From Gemmatimonadaceae bacterium (lineage in GTDB: Bacteria; Gemmatimonadota; Gemmatimonadetes; Gemmatimonadales; Gemmatimonadaceae): a DNA stretch of 64,000 nucleotides. The notes below the pieces were generated by a model. The model was not told the DNA's origin and made no database searches. It saw only the letters and a list, made by a program, of their open reading frames with translations. Numbering within the stretch: position 1 is the stretch's first letter; each line of letters starts with the position of its first letter. The stretch lies in the NCBI GenBank assembly GCA_020846935.1, contig JADLCY010000011.1:62001-126000 (forward strand), given 5' to 3'. The position numbers and the translations under genes are program-made. Of this stretch, positions 29,696-39,125 are shown one piece after another.

Positions 29696-32470
29696 ATGGA
29701 GAGCACCCGCGACATTCAGGAACTGCCCGCTCAATTCGACCCCGGCGAGGTTGAACCCGAACTGTACGGCCGCTGGGAGGACGCCGGCGTCTTTCGGGCG
29801 TCGGCCGACCGCTCCCAGCGGAACGGCGGCGAGCGCCCGCCCTACGTGATTGTGATCCCTCCGCCCAACGTGACGGCCGTCCTGCACATGGGGCACGGGC
29901 TGAACAACACGGTCCAGGACGTGGTGATCCGGTGGCGTCGCATGTGTGGCGACGAAGCGCTGTGGATCCCGGGAACGGACCATGCGGGCATCGCGACACA
30001 GAACGTCGTGGAAAAACTTCTGGCGAAGGAGGGCAAGACCCGCTTCGACATCGGGCGCGAGGCCTTCATCGCGCGCACGACCAGCTTTGTCGAGGAGACC
30101 GGGGGGACGATTCTCCAGCAGCTGCGTGCGATCGGCGCCTCGGCCGACTGGTCCCGCACCGCGTACACGCTCTCGCCGCAGCTCTCGCGTGCCGTGCGTG
30201 AGGCGTTCGTGCGCCTCTATGAGAAGGGGCTGATCTATCGCGGACATCGCGTCATCCACTGGTGCCCTCGCTGCCTCACGTCGCTCTCCGACGAGGAAGC
30301 CGAGCATCACGAGACCACCGGAAAGCTCTACCATGTGCGCTACCCGCTGACGCCCGCCAACGCGACGGAGGCGCCGCGCTCGATCACGGTGGCGACCACC
30401 CGTCCTGAAACGATGCTGGGCGACGTGGCCGTGGCCGTGCACCCGGACGATGAGCGTTACCGCGACCTCATCGGGCGCACCGTGCGATTGCCGATCTCGA
30501 ACATCGAGATCCCGGTGATCGCCGACACCTACACGGACCCGGCCTTCGGCTCCGGGGCGGTGAAGATCACGCCGGCGCACGACGCCAACGACTTCGAGGT
30601 CGGCCAGCGCCACGGCCTGCCGATGCCGATCGTGATGGCGCCGACCGGGATCATGCAGGAGATGCAGGACGCGGCGGGTCGCGTGCCGGCCGATCTCGCC
30701 GGCCTGGATCGCATGGACGCGCGCGCCGAGATCGTGCGGCGCCTCGAGGCGCTCGGACATCTCGTGAAGGTCGAACCGCACCAGCACTCCATCCGTCAGT
30801 GCTACCGCTGCGACACGGTCGTCGAGCCGCGTCTCTCGGAGCAGTGGTTCGTGCGCATGAAGCCCCTCGCCGAACCGGCGTTGCGCGCGGTGCGCGAGCG
30901 GAGCGTCCGCATCCTGCCCGAGCGATGGGAAGCGGTCTACGTGAACTGGCTCGAGGGCATTCGCGACTGGAACATCTCCCGCCAGCTGTGGTGGGGGCAT
31001 CGCATCCCGGTGTGGTACTGTGATGCGTGCGGCAAGGTCACGGCCAGCCAGGTCGACGTGACGACGTGCCCGTCGTGCTCGGGTCCGGTGCGGCAGGACG
31101 AGGACGTGCTCGACACCTGGTTCTCGTCAGGCCTCTGGCCTTTCTCCACGTTAGGCTGGCCGGACGACACCGCGGACCTCAAGGCGTTCTACCCCACGGA
31201 CCTGCTGGTGACGGCGCCGGAGATCCTGTTCTTCTGGGTGGCGCGGATGATCATGACGGGGTACGCCTTCATGGGCGAGGCGCCGTTCCACACAGTGTAC
31301 CTGCATGGCACCGTGCGCGACACGAATCACGTCAAGATGTCGAAGTCGCTGGGCAACGGCATCGATCCGCTGGACGTGGTCTCGCAGTTCGGGGCCGACG
31401 CGCTGCGCTACACGGTCATTGCCGGCATGGGGCTTGGCGCGGACACGATCCTCGACCCGCGCGACCTCGACCGCTCGTTTGCGCCCGGCCGGAACTTCGT
31501 CACCAAGCTATGGAACATCGGGCGGTTCCTGCTGACGAACGTGGGCACGTCGGCGGTGGACACGATCGATGACATCGGCGCCGAGCACCTGACGAGCGCC
31601 GATACCTGGATCCTCGGCCGGCTGGACGCCGCGATAGCCGCCTGCAACAACGCGTTGGGGCCCGCGCGCCCGGACGGACATGCGTGGACGGAAGGCGAAC
31701 GCTACGCCGGACTCCGTCTGAACGAATACACGGAGGCGGCCCGTGGCTTTGTGTGGAGCGAACTCGCCGACTGGTACCTCGAGGCGGTGAAGGCGCGTCT
31801 CGGCACGCCGGGCGATGACCGCGAGGTCGCGCGCGCGGTGCTCGTATACTGCTTCGACGCCGCGCTCAGGCTCCTGCACCCCATCGTCCCCTTCGTGACC
31901 GAGGCGCTCTGGCAGCGACTCCCAATCCCTGGTCGCGCGGTGGACGCGTTCGTCGCCACGTCCGCGTGGCCCATGCCGCGCCCGGTGCCTGGCGACTCCG
32001 CTGCCTTCGACGTGATCCGACAGGCCGTCAGTGCGATCCGGCAGGTTCGATCCGATTACAGCATCACGCCCGGCAAGAGCATCGCCGGCGCTGTCCGACC
32101 CTCGAGCGCTGCCGCGCGCGCCGTGCTCGCGGCCGAACTCGGCACCATCGAGCGCCTGTCCCGCTGCGCCCTGTCGCTGGTCGATACCACGCCGGATGGC
32201 GCGGCCGCTCACCAGGTGCTCACTGACGGGACGGAGATCGTCCTGCCGCTCGCCGGCATGATCGATGTGGAGAAGGAATGCGCGCGACTCAGCGCCGAAG
32301 TGGAGAACCTCGACAAGCAACTGGCGGGACTTCGGTCGCGGCTGGCAAACGAGAACTTCGTTTCGCGGGCCAAGCCGGAAGTGGTGGAAGGCGAACGCGT
32401 CCGCGAACGCGAATGGACGGCGCGCCGCGAACAGCTGGCCGCCCGGATCGCCTCGCTGTGCGGGGCCTGA
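29696..32470 (+). CDS. valS: Valyl-tRNA synthetase
   Basis: Charges tRNA-Val. The 924-residue class I synthetase has the HIGH-type motif PPPNVTAVLHMGHGLN near residue 60, GTDHAGIATQ and zinc-type cysteine pairs (HWCPRCLTSL; WYCDACGKV with TCPSCSG). The editing CP1 domain has TTRPETMLGDVAVAVHP, and KMSKSLGNGIDP lies near residue 547. A C-terminal coiled coil begins MIDVEKECARLSAEVENLDKQ, the valyl tRNA-synthetase arm. Start ATG 29696 (MESTRDIQELPAQFDP); the open frame upstream is compositionally biased and non-homologous. It leads a co-directional series to purH. Confidence 0.97.
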   Translation: MESTRDIQELPAQFDPGEVEPELYGRWEDAGVFRASADRSQRNGGERPPYVIVIPPPNVTAVLHMGHGLNNTVQDVVIRWRRMCGDEALWIPGTDHAGIATQNVVEKLLAKEGKTRFDIGREAFIARTTSFVEETGGTILQQLRAIGASADWSRTAYTLSPQLSRAVREAFVRLYEKGLIYRGHRVIHWCPRCLTSLSDEEAEHHETTGKLYHVRYPLTPANATEAPRSITVATTRPETMLGDVAVAVHPDDERYRDLIGRTVRLPISNIEIPVIADTYTDPAFGSGAVKITPAHDANDFEVGQRHGLPMPIVMAPTGIMQEMQDAAGRVPADLAGLDRMDARAEIVRRLEALGHLVKVEPHQHSIRQCYRCDTVVEPRLSEQWFVRMKPLAEPALRAVRERSVRILPERWEAVYVNWLEGIRDWNISRQLWWGHRIPVWYCDACGKVTASQVDVTTCPSCSGPVRQDEDVLDTWFSSGLWPFSTLGWPDDTADLKAFYPTDLLVTAPEILFFWVARMIMTGYAFMGEAPFHTVYLHGTVRDTNHVKMSKSLGNGIDPLDVVSQFGADALRYTVIAGMGLGADTILDPRDLDRSFAPGRNFVTKLWNIGRFLLTNVGTSAVDTIDDIGAEHLTSADTWILGRLDAAIAACNNALGPARPDGHAWTEGERYAGLRLNEYTEAARGFVWSELADWYLEAVKARLGTPGDDREVARAVLVYCFDAALRLLHPIVPFVTEALWQRLPIPGRAVDAFVATSAWPMPRPVPGDSAAFDVIRQAVSAIRQVRSDYSITPGKSIAGAVRPSSAAARAVLAAELGTIERLSRCALSLVDTTPDGAAAHQVLTDGTEIVLPLAGMIDVEKECARLSAEVENLDKQLAGLRSRLANENFVSRAKPEVVEGERVREREWTARREQLAARIASLCGA

Positions 32471-33732
32471 TCCTCGCCGCGTGGTGCCTGGCGGCGTGTG
32501 CCTCGCCGGGCACGCCGCCCGGTGGCCCCGTAGACGAAGATCCGCCGGCGATCCTGCGTATCCGACCCGACAGCAATGCGGTCAACGTACGGCCGGGTGG
32601 CCTCGACATCGCCTTCGATGAGGTCATCAGCGAACGGCCACAGGGTGCACCGTCCCTTGCCGAGTTGTTCCTGATCTCGCCGAGCCGCGGCCGCAACCAG
32701 ATCGAGTGGCATCGGAACCGCGTCGAAGTTCGACCGCGAGGTGGCTTCAAGCCAAACACCACGTATCGCGTCACCATGTTGCCGGGGCTCACGGACCTCG
32801 ACGGCAACGTGGACTCGTCAGGCATGACGTTCGTGTTCTCCACCGGACCTGCCCTGGCAACCGGGGTCATTTCCGGGCGCGTCTTCGACTGGATGGAGGA
32901 GCGGCCGGCGCGCGGCGCGACGGTCGAGGCGATCGTGCTGCCTGACTCCTCACGCTACCTCGCGGTGGCCGATTCGCTTGGCCACTACGAACTGCACAAC
33001 CTCGCACCGGGCACCTACGTCCTGCGGGGCATCATCGACCAGAACCGCAACCGCGACCTCGATCCGCGCGAGCCGTTCGACACGATGTCGGTCACGCTCA
33101 GCGATTCGCTCGTCCGCCCGCTGCATGCCATCCTTCGCGACACGATCGGCCCGGCGCTCGAGCGTGTCGAGATCGTGGATTCGCTGCAATTGCGGCTGCG
33201 ATTCGATCGCGCACTGGACACGGCGCTCGTGGTGACGCCCTCCCTCTTCACGATCAAGCTGCGCGACTCGAGCGTCGTCCCGATCCGCTCGGCCATCGGC
33301 GGACGGGCGTACAAGCGGCAGCAGGACGACTCCGCCCGGTCCAAAGCCGTGCAGGATTCGATTCGCGCGGCCAACGATACGTCGCGGCGCGTCGACTCGG
33401 CGCGCGTGCGCCAACAGGCGGCGGCCGCCGCGGCGGCCCGTGCCGCTGCTGCGCGCGCGGCGGCCGCGGCGAGAGCGCGCGGCCTCCCCGTACCCGACAC
33501 GACGCCGCCCCCAAAGCCCAGCGTGCGCATTCCGGACAACGAGGTAATCGTCACGCTTGAAGCGCCGATGCCACCGAACACCGCCTTCCGGGTGCGCGCC
33601 GAGGGCATGCGGTCCATTGTGGGTCGCAGCCGCAGCACCGAGCGTCAGCAAGTGACGCCGCGCGCTGCCCCCGTCGATACGACCAGGGCGCGCCGTGACA
33701 CGACGGGCGCCCCGGGGCGAGGCCGCGCGTGA
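32458..33732 (+). CDS. Ig-like domain lipoprotein
   Basis: The 424-residue protein has leader VRGLILAAWCLAACASPG with lipobox LAAC. An N-terminal Ig_5/SbsA-like fold follows (AVNVRPGGLDIAFDEVIS to YRVTMLPGLTDLDGNVD), then a carboxypeptidase-regulatory-like repeat (GVISGRVFDWMEERPARGATVE to NLAPGTYVLRGIIDQNRN). An Ala/Arg low-complexity block (about 33415-33480) precedes a second Ig-like strand set. The GTG start at 32458 overlaps the valS stop by 13 nt and is required to include the lipobox. The stop overlaps the selA GTG (GTGA). Probably an outer-membrane surface or scaffolding protein; function unknown. Confidence 0.8.
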   Translation: MRGLILAAWCLAACASPGTPPGGPVDEDPPAILRIRPDSNAVNVRPGGLDIAFDEVISERPQGAPSLAELFLISPSRGRNQIEWHRNRVEVRPRGGFKPNTTYRVTMLPGLTDLDGNVDSSGMTFVFSTGPALATGVISGRVFDWMEERPARGATVEAIVLPDSSRYLAVADSLGHYELHNLAPGTYVLRGIIDQNRNRDLDPREPFDTMSVTLSDSLVRPLHAILRDTIGPALERVEIVDSLQLRLRFDRALDTALVVTPSLFTIKLRDSSVVPIRSAIGGRAYKRQQDDSARSKAVQDSIRAANDTSRRVDSARVRQQAAAAAAARAAAARAAAAARARGLPVPDTTPPPKPSVRIPDNEVIVTLEAPMPPNTAFRVRAEGMRSIVGRSRSTERQQVTPRAAPVDTTRARRDTTGAPGRGRA

Positions 33733-35090
33733 CCGAGCCCTCACGCCGCGACCTTCCGGCGGTTGGGACGCTCCTCGGGCATCCCGACGTGCGACCGCTG
33801 CTCACTCGCGCGCCACGCTCGGCCGTGACCGCGGCGATCCGAGGTGTGATCGACGACGTGCGGCGCGGCGCCGTGACGCCTCCACGCACGGAGCATGAAT
33901 GGAGTGAGCGCGTGGCCGAGGCGCTGGAGCGTGGCGAGCGCCCGTCGCTCCGACGCGTGCTCAACGGCACGGGCGTCGTGCTGCACACCAACCTCGGACG
34001 CGCGCCGCTGTCGCGGGCCGCGATCGAGGCCATCAGCGCCACCGCGGCCGGCGCGTCCAACCTGGAGTACGACCTCGCGTCCGGTTCGCGAGGATCCCGC
34101 GACGTGCATGCGGTGCAGCTGCTGCGCGAGCTGACCGGAGCAGAGGATGCGCTGGTAACGAACAACTGCGCGGCGGCGCTGGTCCTCGCGCTCCGCACCA
34201 TCGCTGCGGGCCGCGAGGCCATCATCTCGCGCGGAGAACTCATCGAGATCGGGGGCAGCTTCCGCGTCCCCGACATCATGGCCGAGAGCGGAGCCAGACT
34301 GCGCGAGGTGGGGACGACCAACCGCACGCACCTCGACGACTACCGGCGCGCCATTGGCGGCGAGACGGGCGTGATCGTCAAGGTGCATCGCTCAAACTTT
34401 GCGCAGCAGGGGTACGTGGCCGACGCGACACTGCGCGATCTCGCGCCGGTCGCCCGCGAGGCCGGCGTGCCGCTGCTGCACGACTTTGGCTCCGGATTGA
34501 TGGCCGACCTGTCCGCCTTTGGGCTGGGCGGCGAGCCACAGGCGCGCGACGCGATCCGCGACGGCGCCGACCTCGTGGTCATGAGCGGCGACAAGCTGCT
34601 CGGCGGCCCGCAGGTCGGGATCGTGCTCGGCCGGGCGGATCTCGTGAGCCGCTGCCGTCGCCATCCTCTCGCGCGTGCGCTCCGCGTGGACAAACTGCGC
34701 CTGGCTGCCCTGGAGGCAACGCTACGGCCGTATCGGGAGCCGTCGACCGTTCACGAGGCGATCCCCGTGCTGACCATGCTCACTGCGCCCGTCGCGTCGA
34801 TCCGGGCCCGGGCGATGACGATGGCGAGTGAGCTGCGGGACGCCGGGCTGCCGGCCGCCGTCGTGGACAGCGAAGCCACGGTGGGAGGCGGTGCGTTTCC
34901 GACCGCCCGAATCGCGTCGAGTGCGGTCGCGCTCGCCGGTGGCGCCGACGCGCTGGATGATCGCCTGCGCCGCGCGCCGCTCCCGCTCGTGGGGCGCATT
35001 GCCGATGGCCGATTGCTCATTGATCTGCGCTCGCTGGGCCCGGACGAAGACGCCCTGGCCACCGGTGCGATCGTGACCGCTCAGCGTTAG
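33729..35090 (+). CDS. selA: L-seryl-tRNA(Sec) selenium transferase
   Basis: PLP enzyme that converts seryl-tRNA(Sec) to selenocysteyl-tRNA(Sec) using selenophosphate. The 453-residue length is standard. N-terminal domain: LPAVGTLLGHPDVRPLLTRAP. Core: VLNGTGVVLHTNLGRAPLS, EYDLASGSRGSRD, TNNCAAALVLAL, LLHDFGSGLM and VVMSGDKLLGGPQVG, with the PLP lysine near residue 289. The GTG start overlaps the lipoprotein stop by 4 nt. selB, selD and selC are not in this window and no in-frame UGA selenoprotein was recognised. The stop lies in CGTTAGGC, 2 nt before the next ATG. Confidence 0.95.
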   Translation: MTEPSRRDLPAVGTLLGHPDVRPLLTRAPRSAVTAAIRGVIDDVRRGAVTPPRTEHEWSERVAEALERGERPSLRRVLNGTGVVLHTNLGRAPLSRAAIEAISATAAGASNLEYDLASGSRGSRDVHAVQLLRELTGAEDALVTNNCAAALVLALRTIAAGREAIISRGELIEIGGSFRVPDIMAESGARLREVGTTNRTHLDDYRRAIGGETGVIVKVHRSNFAQQGYVADATLRDLAPVAREAGVPLLHDFGSGLMADLSAFGLGGEPQARDAIRDGADLVVMSGDKLLGGPQVGIVLGRADLVSRCRRHPLARALRVDKLRLAALEATLRPYREPSTVHEAIPVLTMLTAPVASIRARAMTMASELRDAGLPAAVVDSEATVGGGAFPTARIASSAVALAGGADALDDRLRRAPLPLVGRIADGRLLIDLRSLGPDEDALATGAIVTAQR

Positions 35091-35092
35091 GC

Positions 35093-35644
35093 ATGCGGCC
35101 GGCCGCGTTTCTCGATCGCGATGGCACGATCATCGCCGACGCCCACTACCTCGCCGACGCCTCGCGTGTGCATGCGATGCCCGGCGCCGCGGAGGCGCTC
35201 CGCCGCCTCCACGCGCGCGGCGTGGTCCTCGTCATCGTCACCAACCAGAGCGGCATCGCGCAGCGCCTCATCACCGCCGCACAGTATGACGCCGTCCGCC
35301 GGCGCGTCGAGTCGCTGTTTGCGCTCGAGGGCGCACCGATCGCCGGTTCGTGGCATTGTCCGCACTATCCCTCGATCAGCGGCCCGTGCGAGTGTCGCAA
35401 GCCGCTCACCGGCATGTACCGCGATGCCGCCAAGGCACTCGACCTGGCGATGGATCGCTCGCTCTACGTGGGCGACCGCCGCCGCGACGTGGAGCCCTCG
35501 CTGACCCTGGGTGGCTACGGTGTGCTGGTGCCGGCGCCCGACACGCCGGAGGCCGATGTGATCTGGGCCCGCGGACACGCCGACATCGCCGACTCGCTGG
35601 AAGAGGCGGCGCAGCGCTACCTGGACTGGCTGGATCGCTCGTGA
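35093..35644 (+). CDS. gmhB: HAD-IIIA phosphatase, D-glycero-D-manno-heptose 1,7-bisphosphate 7-phosphatase type
   Basis: The 183-residue HAD enzyme has motif I AAFLDRDGTIIAD, motif II VIVTNQSGIAQRL, the zinc-binding loop HCPHYPSISGPCECRKP and motif IV YVGDRRRDVEPS. These define the GmhB/histidinol-phosphatase group. The likely role is dephosphorylation of heptose bisphosphate for LPS inner core or nucleotide-heptose synthesis, in the cytoplasm. The start is 2 nt after the selA stop. The exact sugar substrate is inferred from the family, since no other heptose genes are nearby. Confidence 0.82.
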   Translation: MRPAAFLDRDGTIIADAHYLADASRVHAMPGAAEALRRLHARGVVLVIVTNQSGIAQRLITAAQYDAVRRRVESLFALEGAPIAGSWHCPHYPSISGPCECRKPLTGMYRDAAKALDLAMDRSLYVGDRRRDVEPSLTLGGYGVLVPAPDTPEADVIWARGHADIADSLEEAAQRYLDWLDRS

Positions 35645-35696
35645 CTCCCCGCGTGCCCTGTCACCTCCCGACAGGGACGGCTACAATGCGCAGGCC

Positions 35697-36377
35697 ATGA
35701 CTGCACGCATCGCCGTCCTCGCGTCCGGGGGCGGATCGAACCTCCAGGCCATCCTCGACCACTTCGCGGCGCTTGCCGATCGGGCGCCGGGCCGCGTCGT
35801 GCTCGTGGCCTCGGACCGGCCGAACGCGCTGGCGCTCGAACGTGGCCGGCGTGCGGGAGCCACAGCCATCGCGCTCAACGAGGCCGCTCGCACCGCGGGA
35901 TTACGCGACCTGCTGGAAGCACATGCGATCACCCATGTCGCCCTCGCCGGCTACCTCCGTCAGGTCCCGGCCGACGTAACGACCGCCTGGCACGGTCGCA
36001 TGCTGAACGTGCACCCGGCCCTGCTGCCGGCGTTTGGTGGCAAGGGCATGTATGGCCACCGCGTCCACGAGGCCGTCGTCGCATGCGGCGTCCGCGTCAC
36101 TGGCGCCACGGTCCACTTCGTGGACGACCAGTACGACCATGGCGCCGTGATCGCGCAGTGGCCCGTACCCGTCTTTCCCGGTGACACGGCGGCCACGGTC
36201 GCCGTGCGCGTGCTTGAAGTGGAGCACCAGCTGTTCCCGCCCGTCGTTGCCGCCGTCGCGGCCGGACGCATCACGCTGGACGCGAGCGGCCGCGTGACCG
36301 GGCTCCGCACGCCAATGCTGTTTGCCCATTTCGCGGCGAGCGACGCCAGCGGCGCCGCGGACGCCGCGCCCTGGTAA
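35697..36377 (+). CDS. purN: Phosphoribosylglycinamide formyltransferase
   Basis: Third step of de novo purine synthesis: transfers formyl from 10-formyl-THF to GAR. The 226-residue protein has IAVLASGGGSNLQAILDHF (phosphate loop), the catalytic NVHPALLPAFGGKGMYG (Asn/His), VTGATVHFVDDQYDHGAVIAQW (catalytic Asp) and PVFPGDTAATVAVRVLEVEHQL. The C-terminus is extended by about 15 residues rich in Ala. It precedes purH by 44 nt, a classical purine cluster order. Confidence 0.96.
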   Translation: MTARIAVLASGGGSNLQAILDHFAALADRAPGRVVLVASDRPNALALERGRRAGATAIALNEAARTAGLRDLLEAHAITHVALAGYLRQVPADVTTAWHGRMLNVHPALLPAFGGKGMYGHRVHEAVVACGVRVTGATVHFVDDQYDHGAVIAQWPVPVFPGDTAATVAVRVLEVEHQLFPPVVAAVAAGRITLDASGRVTGLRTPMLFAHFAASDASGAADAAPW

Positions 36378-36421
36378 GCCTTCGGATCCGCGCCGCTTCC
36401 CACTCATTCCCCTTCGCCCCC

Positions 36422-37951
36422 TTGCGCGCCCTGCTCTCCGTTTCCGACAAGTCCGGCCTGGTGGAGTTTGCGACCCGACTCGCATCATTGGGCTGGGAAT
36501 TGCTTTCCACCGGTGGTACCGCGCGCGCACTGCGCGATGCCGGGCTCGCGGTGCGTGACGTCGCCGACGTCACGGGGTTTCCCGAAATGCTCGATGGCCG
36601 TGTCAAGACGCTGCACCCGGCCGTACACGGTGGTTTGCTCGCCCGTCGCGATCTGCCAGCCCATATGGAGGCGCTCTCCGCGCACGGTATAGCGCCGATC
36701 GACATGGTGGTGGTGAACCTCTACCCCTTTCGTGAGACCGCGGCGAAACCGGGCGTTCACGCCGAAGAGGTCATCGAACAGATCGACATCGGCGGTCCGT
36801 CGATGCTGCGCAGCGCGGCCAAGAACCACGACGCGGTGTGGGTCGTGGTCGATCCCTCGGACTATGCGCGCGTCCTGGCGTCAATCACGGCAGGCGACGC
36901 CGACCTCGATCTGCGTCGCCTGCTGGCCGAGAAGGTATTTGCGCACACCGCGGCCTACGATGCCGCCATTGCATCGTGGTTCGCCGCGTCGCGTCAGGAG
37001 CGTTTTCCGGCCAACATCACGGTGCCGCTCAGCCTCGGCACGTCGCTGCGCTACGGTGAAAATCCGGGGCAGGATGCGGCGTTCTACGTCGAGCGTCCGG
37101 GCGAAGGTCTCGACGCCCTCGTCCAGCGCGGCGGCAAGGAACTCTCGTTCAACAACCTGCTCGATCTCGAAGGCGCGCTCCTCGCCACCGATCCATTCAG
37201 CGACCTGGCCGCGTGCGCGATCATCAAGCATACGACGCCCTGCGGCATCGGCGTCGCGAGCACGGCGCTCGACGCGTACCACAAGGCGCTCGCCTGCGAC
37301 CCGGTCTCGGCGTTCGGCTCGGTCATTTCGTTCACGGTGCCTGTGGACGGCGATACCGCCGAGGCTATCTCGTCGTTGTTCGTGGAATGCATCGTGGCCC
37401 CGTCCTTCAGCGAGGAGGCGGTCGAGATTCTTGGGCGCAAGAAGAACCTGCGTGTGCTCGAGGGACGCGCCCGATGGTCGTCCGGCATGCTCGACCTCAA
37501 GCGCGTGCGCGGAGGCGTGCTGGTGCAGGAACGTTCGCCCACGGCCCTCGGCGATGCGACATGGAAGGTCGTCACACGTCGACAGCCGACCGCCAGGGAG
37601 CACGCCGATCTGCTCTTTGCCTGGCGAGCGGTAAGCAGCGTGAAGTCCAACGCGATCGTGCTGGCCCGGGACGGCGCCACCATCGGGATCGGCGCCGGTC
37701 AGATGTCGCGCGTGGACGCGGCGTTCCTTGCCGTCCACAAGGCGAAGACCGTCGGTCACGACACCGCCGGCGCTGCCCTCGGATCCGACGCCTTCTTTCC
37801 CTTCCGGGATTCGATCGACGGGGTGGCAGATGCCGGAATCACCGCCATCGTGCAGCCCGGCGGCTCGGTGCGCGACGCGGAGGTCATCGCCGCCGCTGAT
37901 GAAAAGGGGATCGCGATGGCGTTCACCGGGCAGCGCCTCTTTCGCCACTAA
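36422..37951 (+). CDS. purH: Bifunctional AICAR formyltransferase/IMP cyclohydrolase
   Basis: Last two steps of IMP synthesis. The 509-residue protein has an N-terminal cyclohydrolase ([69 protein letters not shown]). The C-terminal formyltransferase has [63 protein letters not shown] and [16 protein letters not shown]. The only start that keeps the canonical N-terminus is TTG at 36422. The DUF1697 gene starts 2 nt after its stop. Confidence 0.97.
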   Translation: MRALLSVSDKSGLVEFATRLASLGWELLSTGGTARALRDAGLAVRDVADVTGFPEMLDGRVKTLHPAVHGGLLARRDLPAHMEALSAHGIAPIDMVVVNLYPFRETAAKPGVHAEEVIEQIDIGGPSMLRSAAKNHDAVWVVVDPSDYARVLASITAGDADLDLRRLLAEKVFAHTAAYDAAIASWFAASRQERFPANITVPLSLGTSLRYGENPGQDAAFYVERPGEGLDALVQRGGKELSFNNLLDLEGALLATDPFSDLAACAIIKHTTPCGIGVASTALDAYHKALACDPVSAFGSVISFTVPVDGDTAEAISSLFVECIVAPSFSEEAVEILGRKKNLRVLEGRARWSSGMLDLKRVRGGVLVQERSPTALGDATWKVVTRRQPTAREHADLLFAWRAVSSVKSNAIVLARDGATIGIGAGQMSRVDAAFLAVHKAKTVGHDTAGAALGSDAFFPFRDSIDGVADAGITAIVQPGGSVRDAEVIAAADEKGIAMAFTGQRLFRH

Positions 37952-37953
37952 CG

Positions 37954-38496
37954 ATGCGCTGCGTTGCCTTCCTCCGGGCAATCAATGTCGGCACCCATGT
38001 GGTGACCATGGACCGCTTGCGATCACTGTTCGTGGACATGGGCTACGCCGACGCCCAGACGTTCCTGGCCAGCGGCAACGTGATCTTCACGGCACGCGCA
38101 CCGCGGGAAGCCGATATCGAACAGAAGGTCAGCGCTGCGCTGGAGGCCGCCCTCGGCTATGGCGTGCCTACGTTCATGCGTACGCGGGAAGCACTCGCCG
38201 CGGTGTGTGCGGCCACGCCCTTCCCAGCGCAGGACATGCGTGATGCCGTCGCCCTCAACGTCGGGTTCCTCGCCGCCACCCTCGGCAAGGACGCGATCGC
38301 GCGGATGAAGTCCTATGACACGGACCTCGACCGCTTCGCCACGATCGGTCGCGAGTTCTACTGGATGAGCCGCACGCGCATGAGCGAGTCGCCCTTCTTC
38401 AAGGTGAAGTTCGAGAAGGCGTTCGGGGTGAATGTCACGTTCCGCACGATGTCGATGCTCCAGCGGCTGGCGGCGAAGTACCCCAGCCGGGACTGA
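37954..38496 (+). CDS. DUF1697 family protein
   Basis: The 180-residue cytoplasmic protein MRCVAFLRAINVGTHVVTMD has the DUF1697 pattern: GYADAQTFLASGNVIF, then VPTFMRTREALAAVCAATPF, LNVGFLA and the C-terminal FATIGREFYWMSRTRMSESPF with NVTFRTMSMLQRLAAKY. The family is widespread and of unknown function. It starts 2 nt after purH and is probably the last gene of the valS-purH run. Confidence 0.9.
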   Translation: MRCVAFLRAINVGTHVVTMDRLRSLFVDMGYADAQTFLASGNVIFTARAPREADIEQKVSAALEAALGYGVPTFMRTREALAAVCAATPFPAQDMRDAVALNVGFLAATLGKDAIARMKSYDTDLDRFATIGREFYWMSRTRMSESPFFKVKFEKAFGVNVTFRTMSMLQRLAAKYPSRD

Positions 38497-38648
38497 TCCC
38501 CACGCTTCGGCAGCGCACGGCTGAGGGCGCCGAGAATTCCCGGACGGATCCGCCTTGGTCGCGCACCCTCACAGCTCATCTCAAGCGGGTAGCGCGGGGC
38601 GCTCATTGAGAGGACGTTTGTTCGCTCATTCACGGCGAGGCCGCCGTC

Positions 38649-39125
38649 ATGACCGGAGTCCGTGTGCTCGTTGGCACGCGAAAAGGTGCTTTCGTCCTGG
38701 CCGCCGACGGTCCTCGTCGGGACCGGCAGGTGAGCGGCCCGCACATCGCCGGATGGGAGATGTACCACCTCAATGGCTCACCGGCAGAGCCGAAACGCGT
38801 GTATGCGTCGCAGTCGAGCGGGTGGTTCGGGCAGCTCTTCCAACGCTCGAACGACGGCGGCGAGACGTGGGAGCCGGTGGGCAACGAGTCCACGTATCGT
38901 GGGACACCGGGAACGCACCAGTGGTACGACGGCACGCCGCACCTGTGGAGGTTTGCGCGTGTATGGCATCTGGAGCCCTCGCACTCGGATCCCGACACCT
39001 TCGACGCGTACATCGCGCGATGTCACGCACGTGCGGGCGTCGAAAGGTGGGGATCGGTCGCCGAACGTTCGAGTGCTTCCGCACCACCGTCCAGGTTAAG
39101 CCGTGCCGCCTTCACAAGGAGATAG
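38649..39125 (+). pseudogene. Truncated WD40/BNR-repeat (sialidase-like) protein gene
   Basis: The reading frame starts [21 protein letters not shown] and continues through [50 protein letters not shown] and [22 protein letters not shown]. This is the N-terminal third of a well-known exo-alpha-sialidase-like beta-propeller family of about 370 residues. Homology stops near residue 118 (about 39000), after SDPDTFDAY. The remaining ~40 codons are out-of-family sequence that runs antisense into the 3' end of the ECF sigma gene on the other strand. This looks like a deletion or insertion breakpoint, so the gene is most likely non-functional. Confidence 0.8.

Noticed and set aside
33415-33480. Alanine-coding GC block as a CRISPR or satellite repeat
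   Set aside because: It is in-frame low-complexity Ala/Arg sequence in the lipoprotein gene without regular unit length or spacers.
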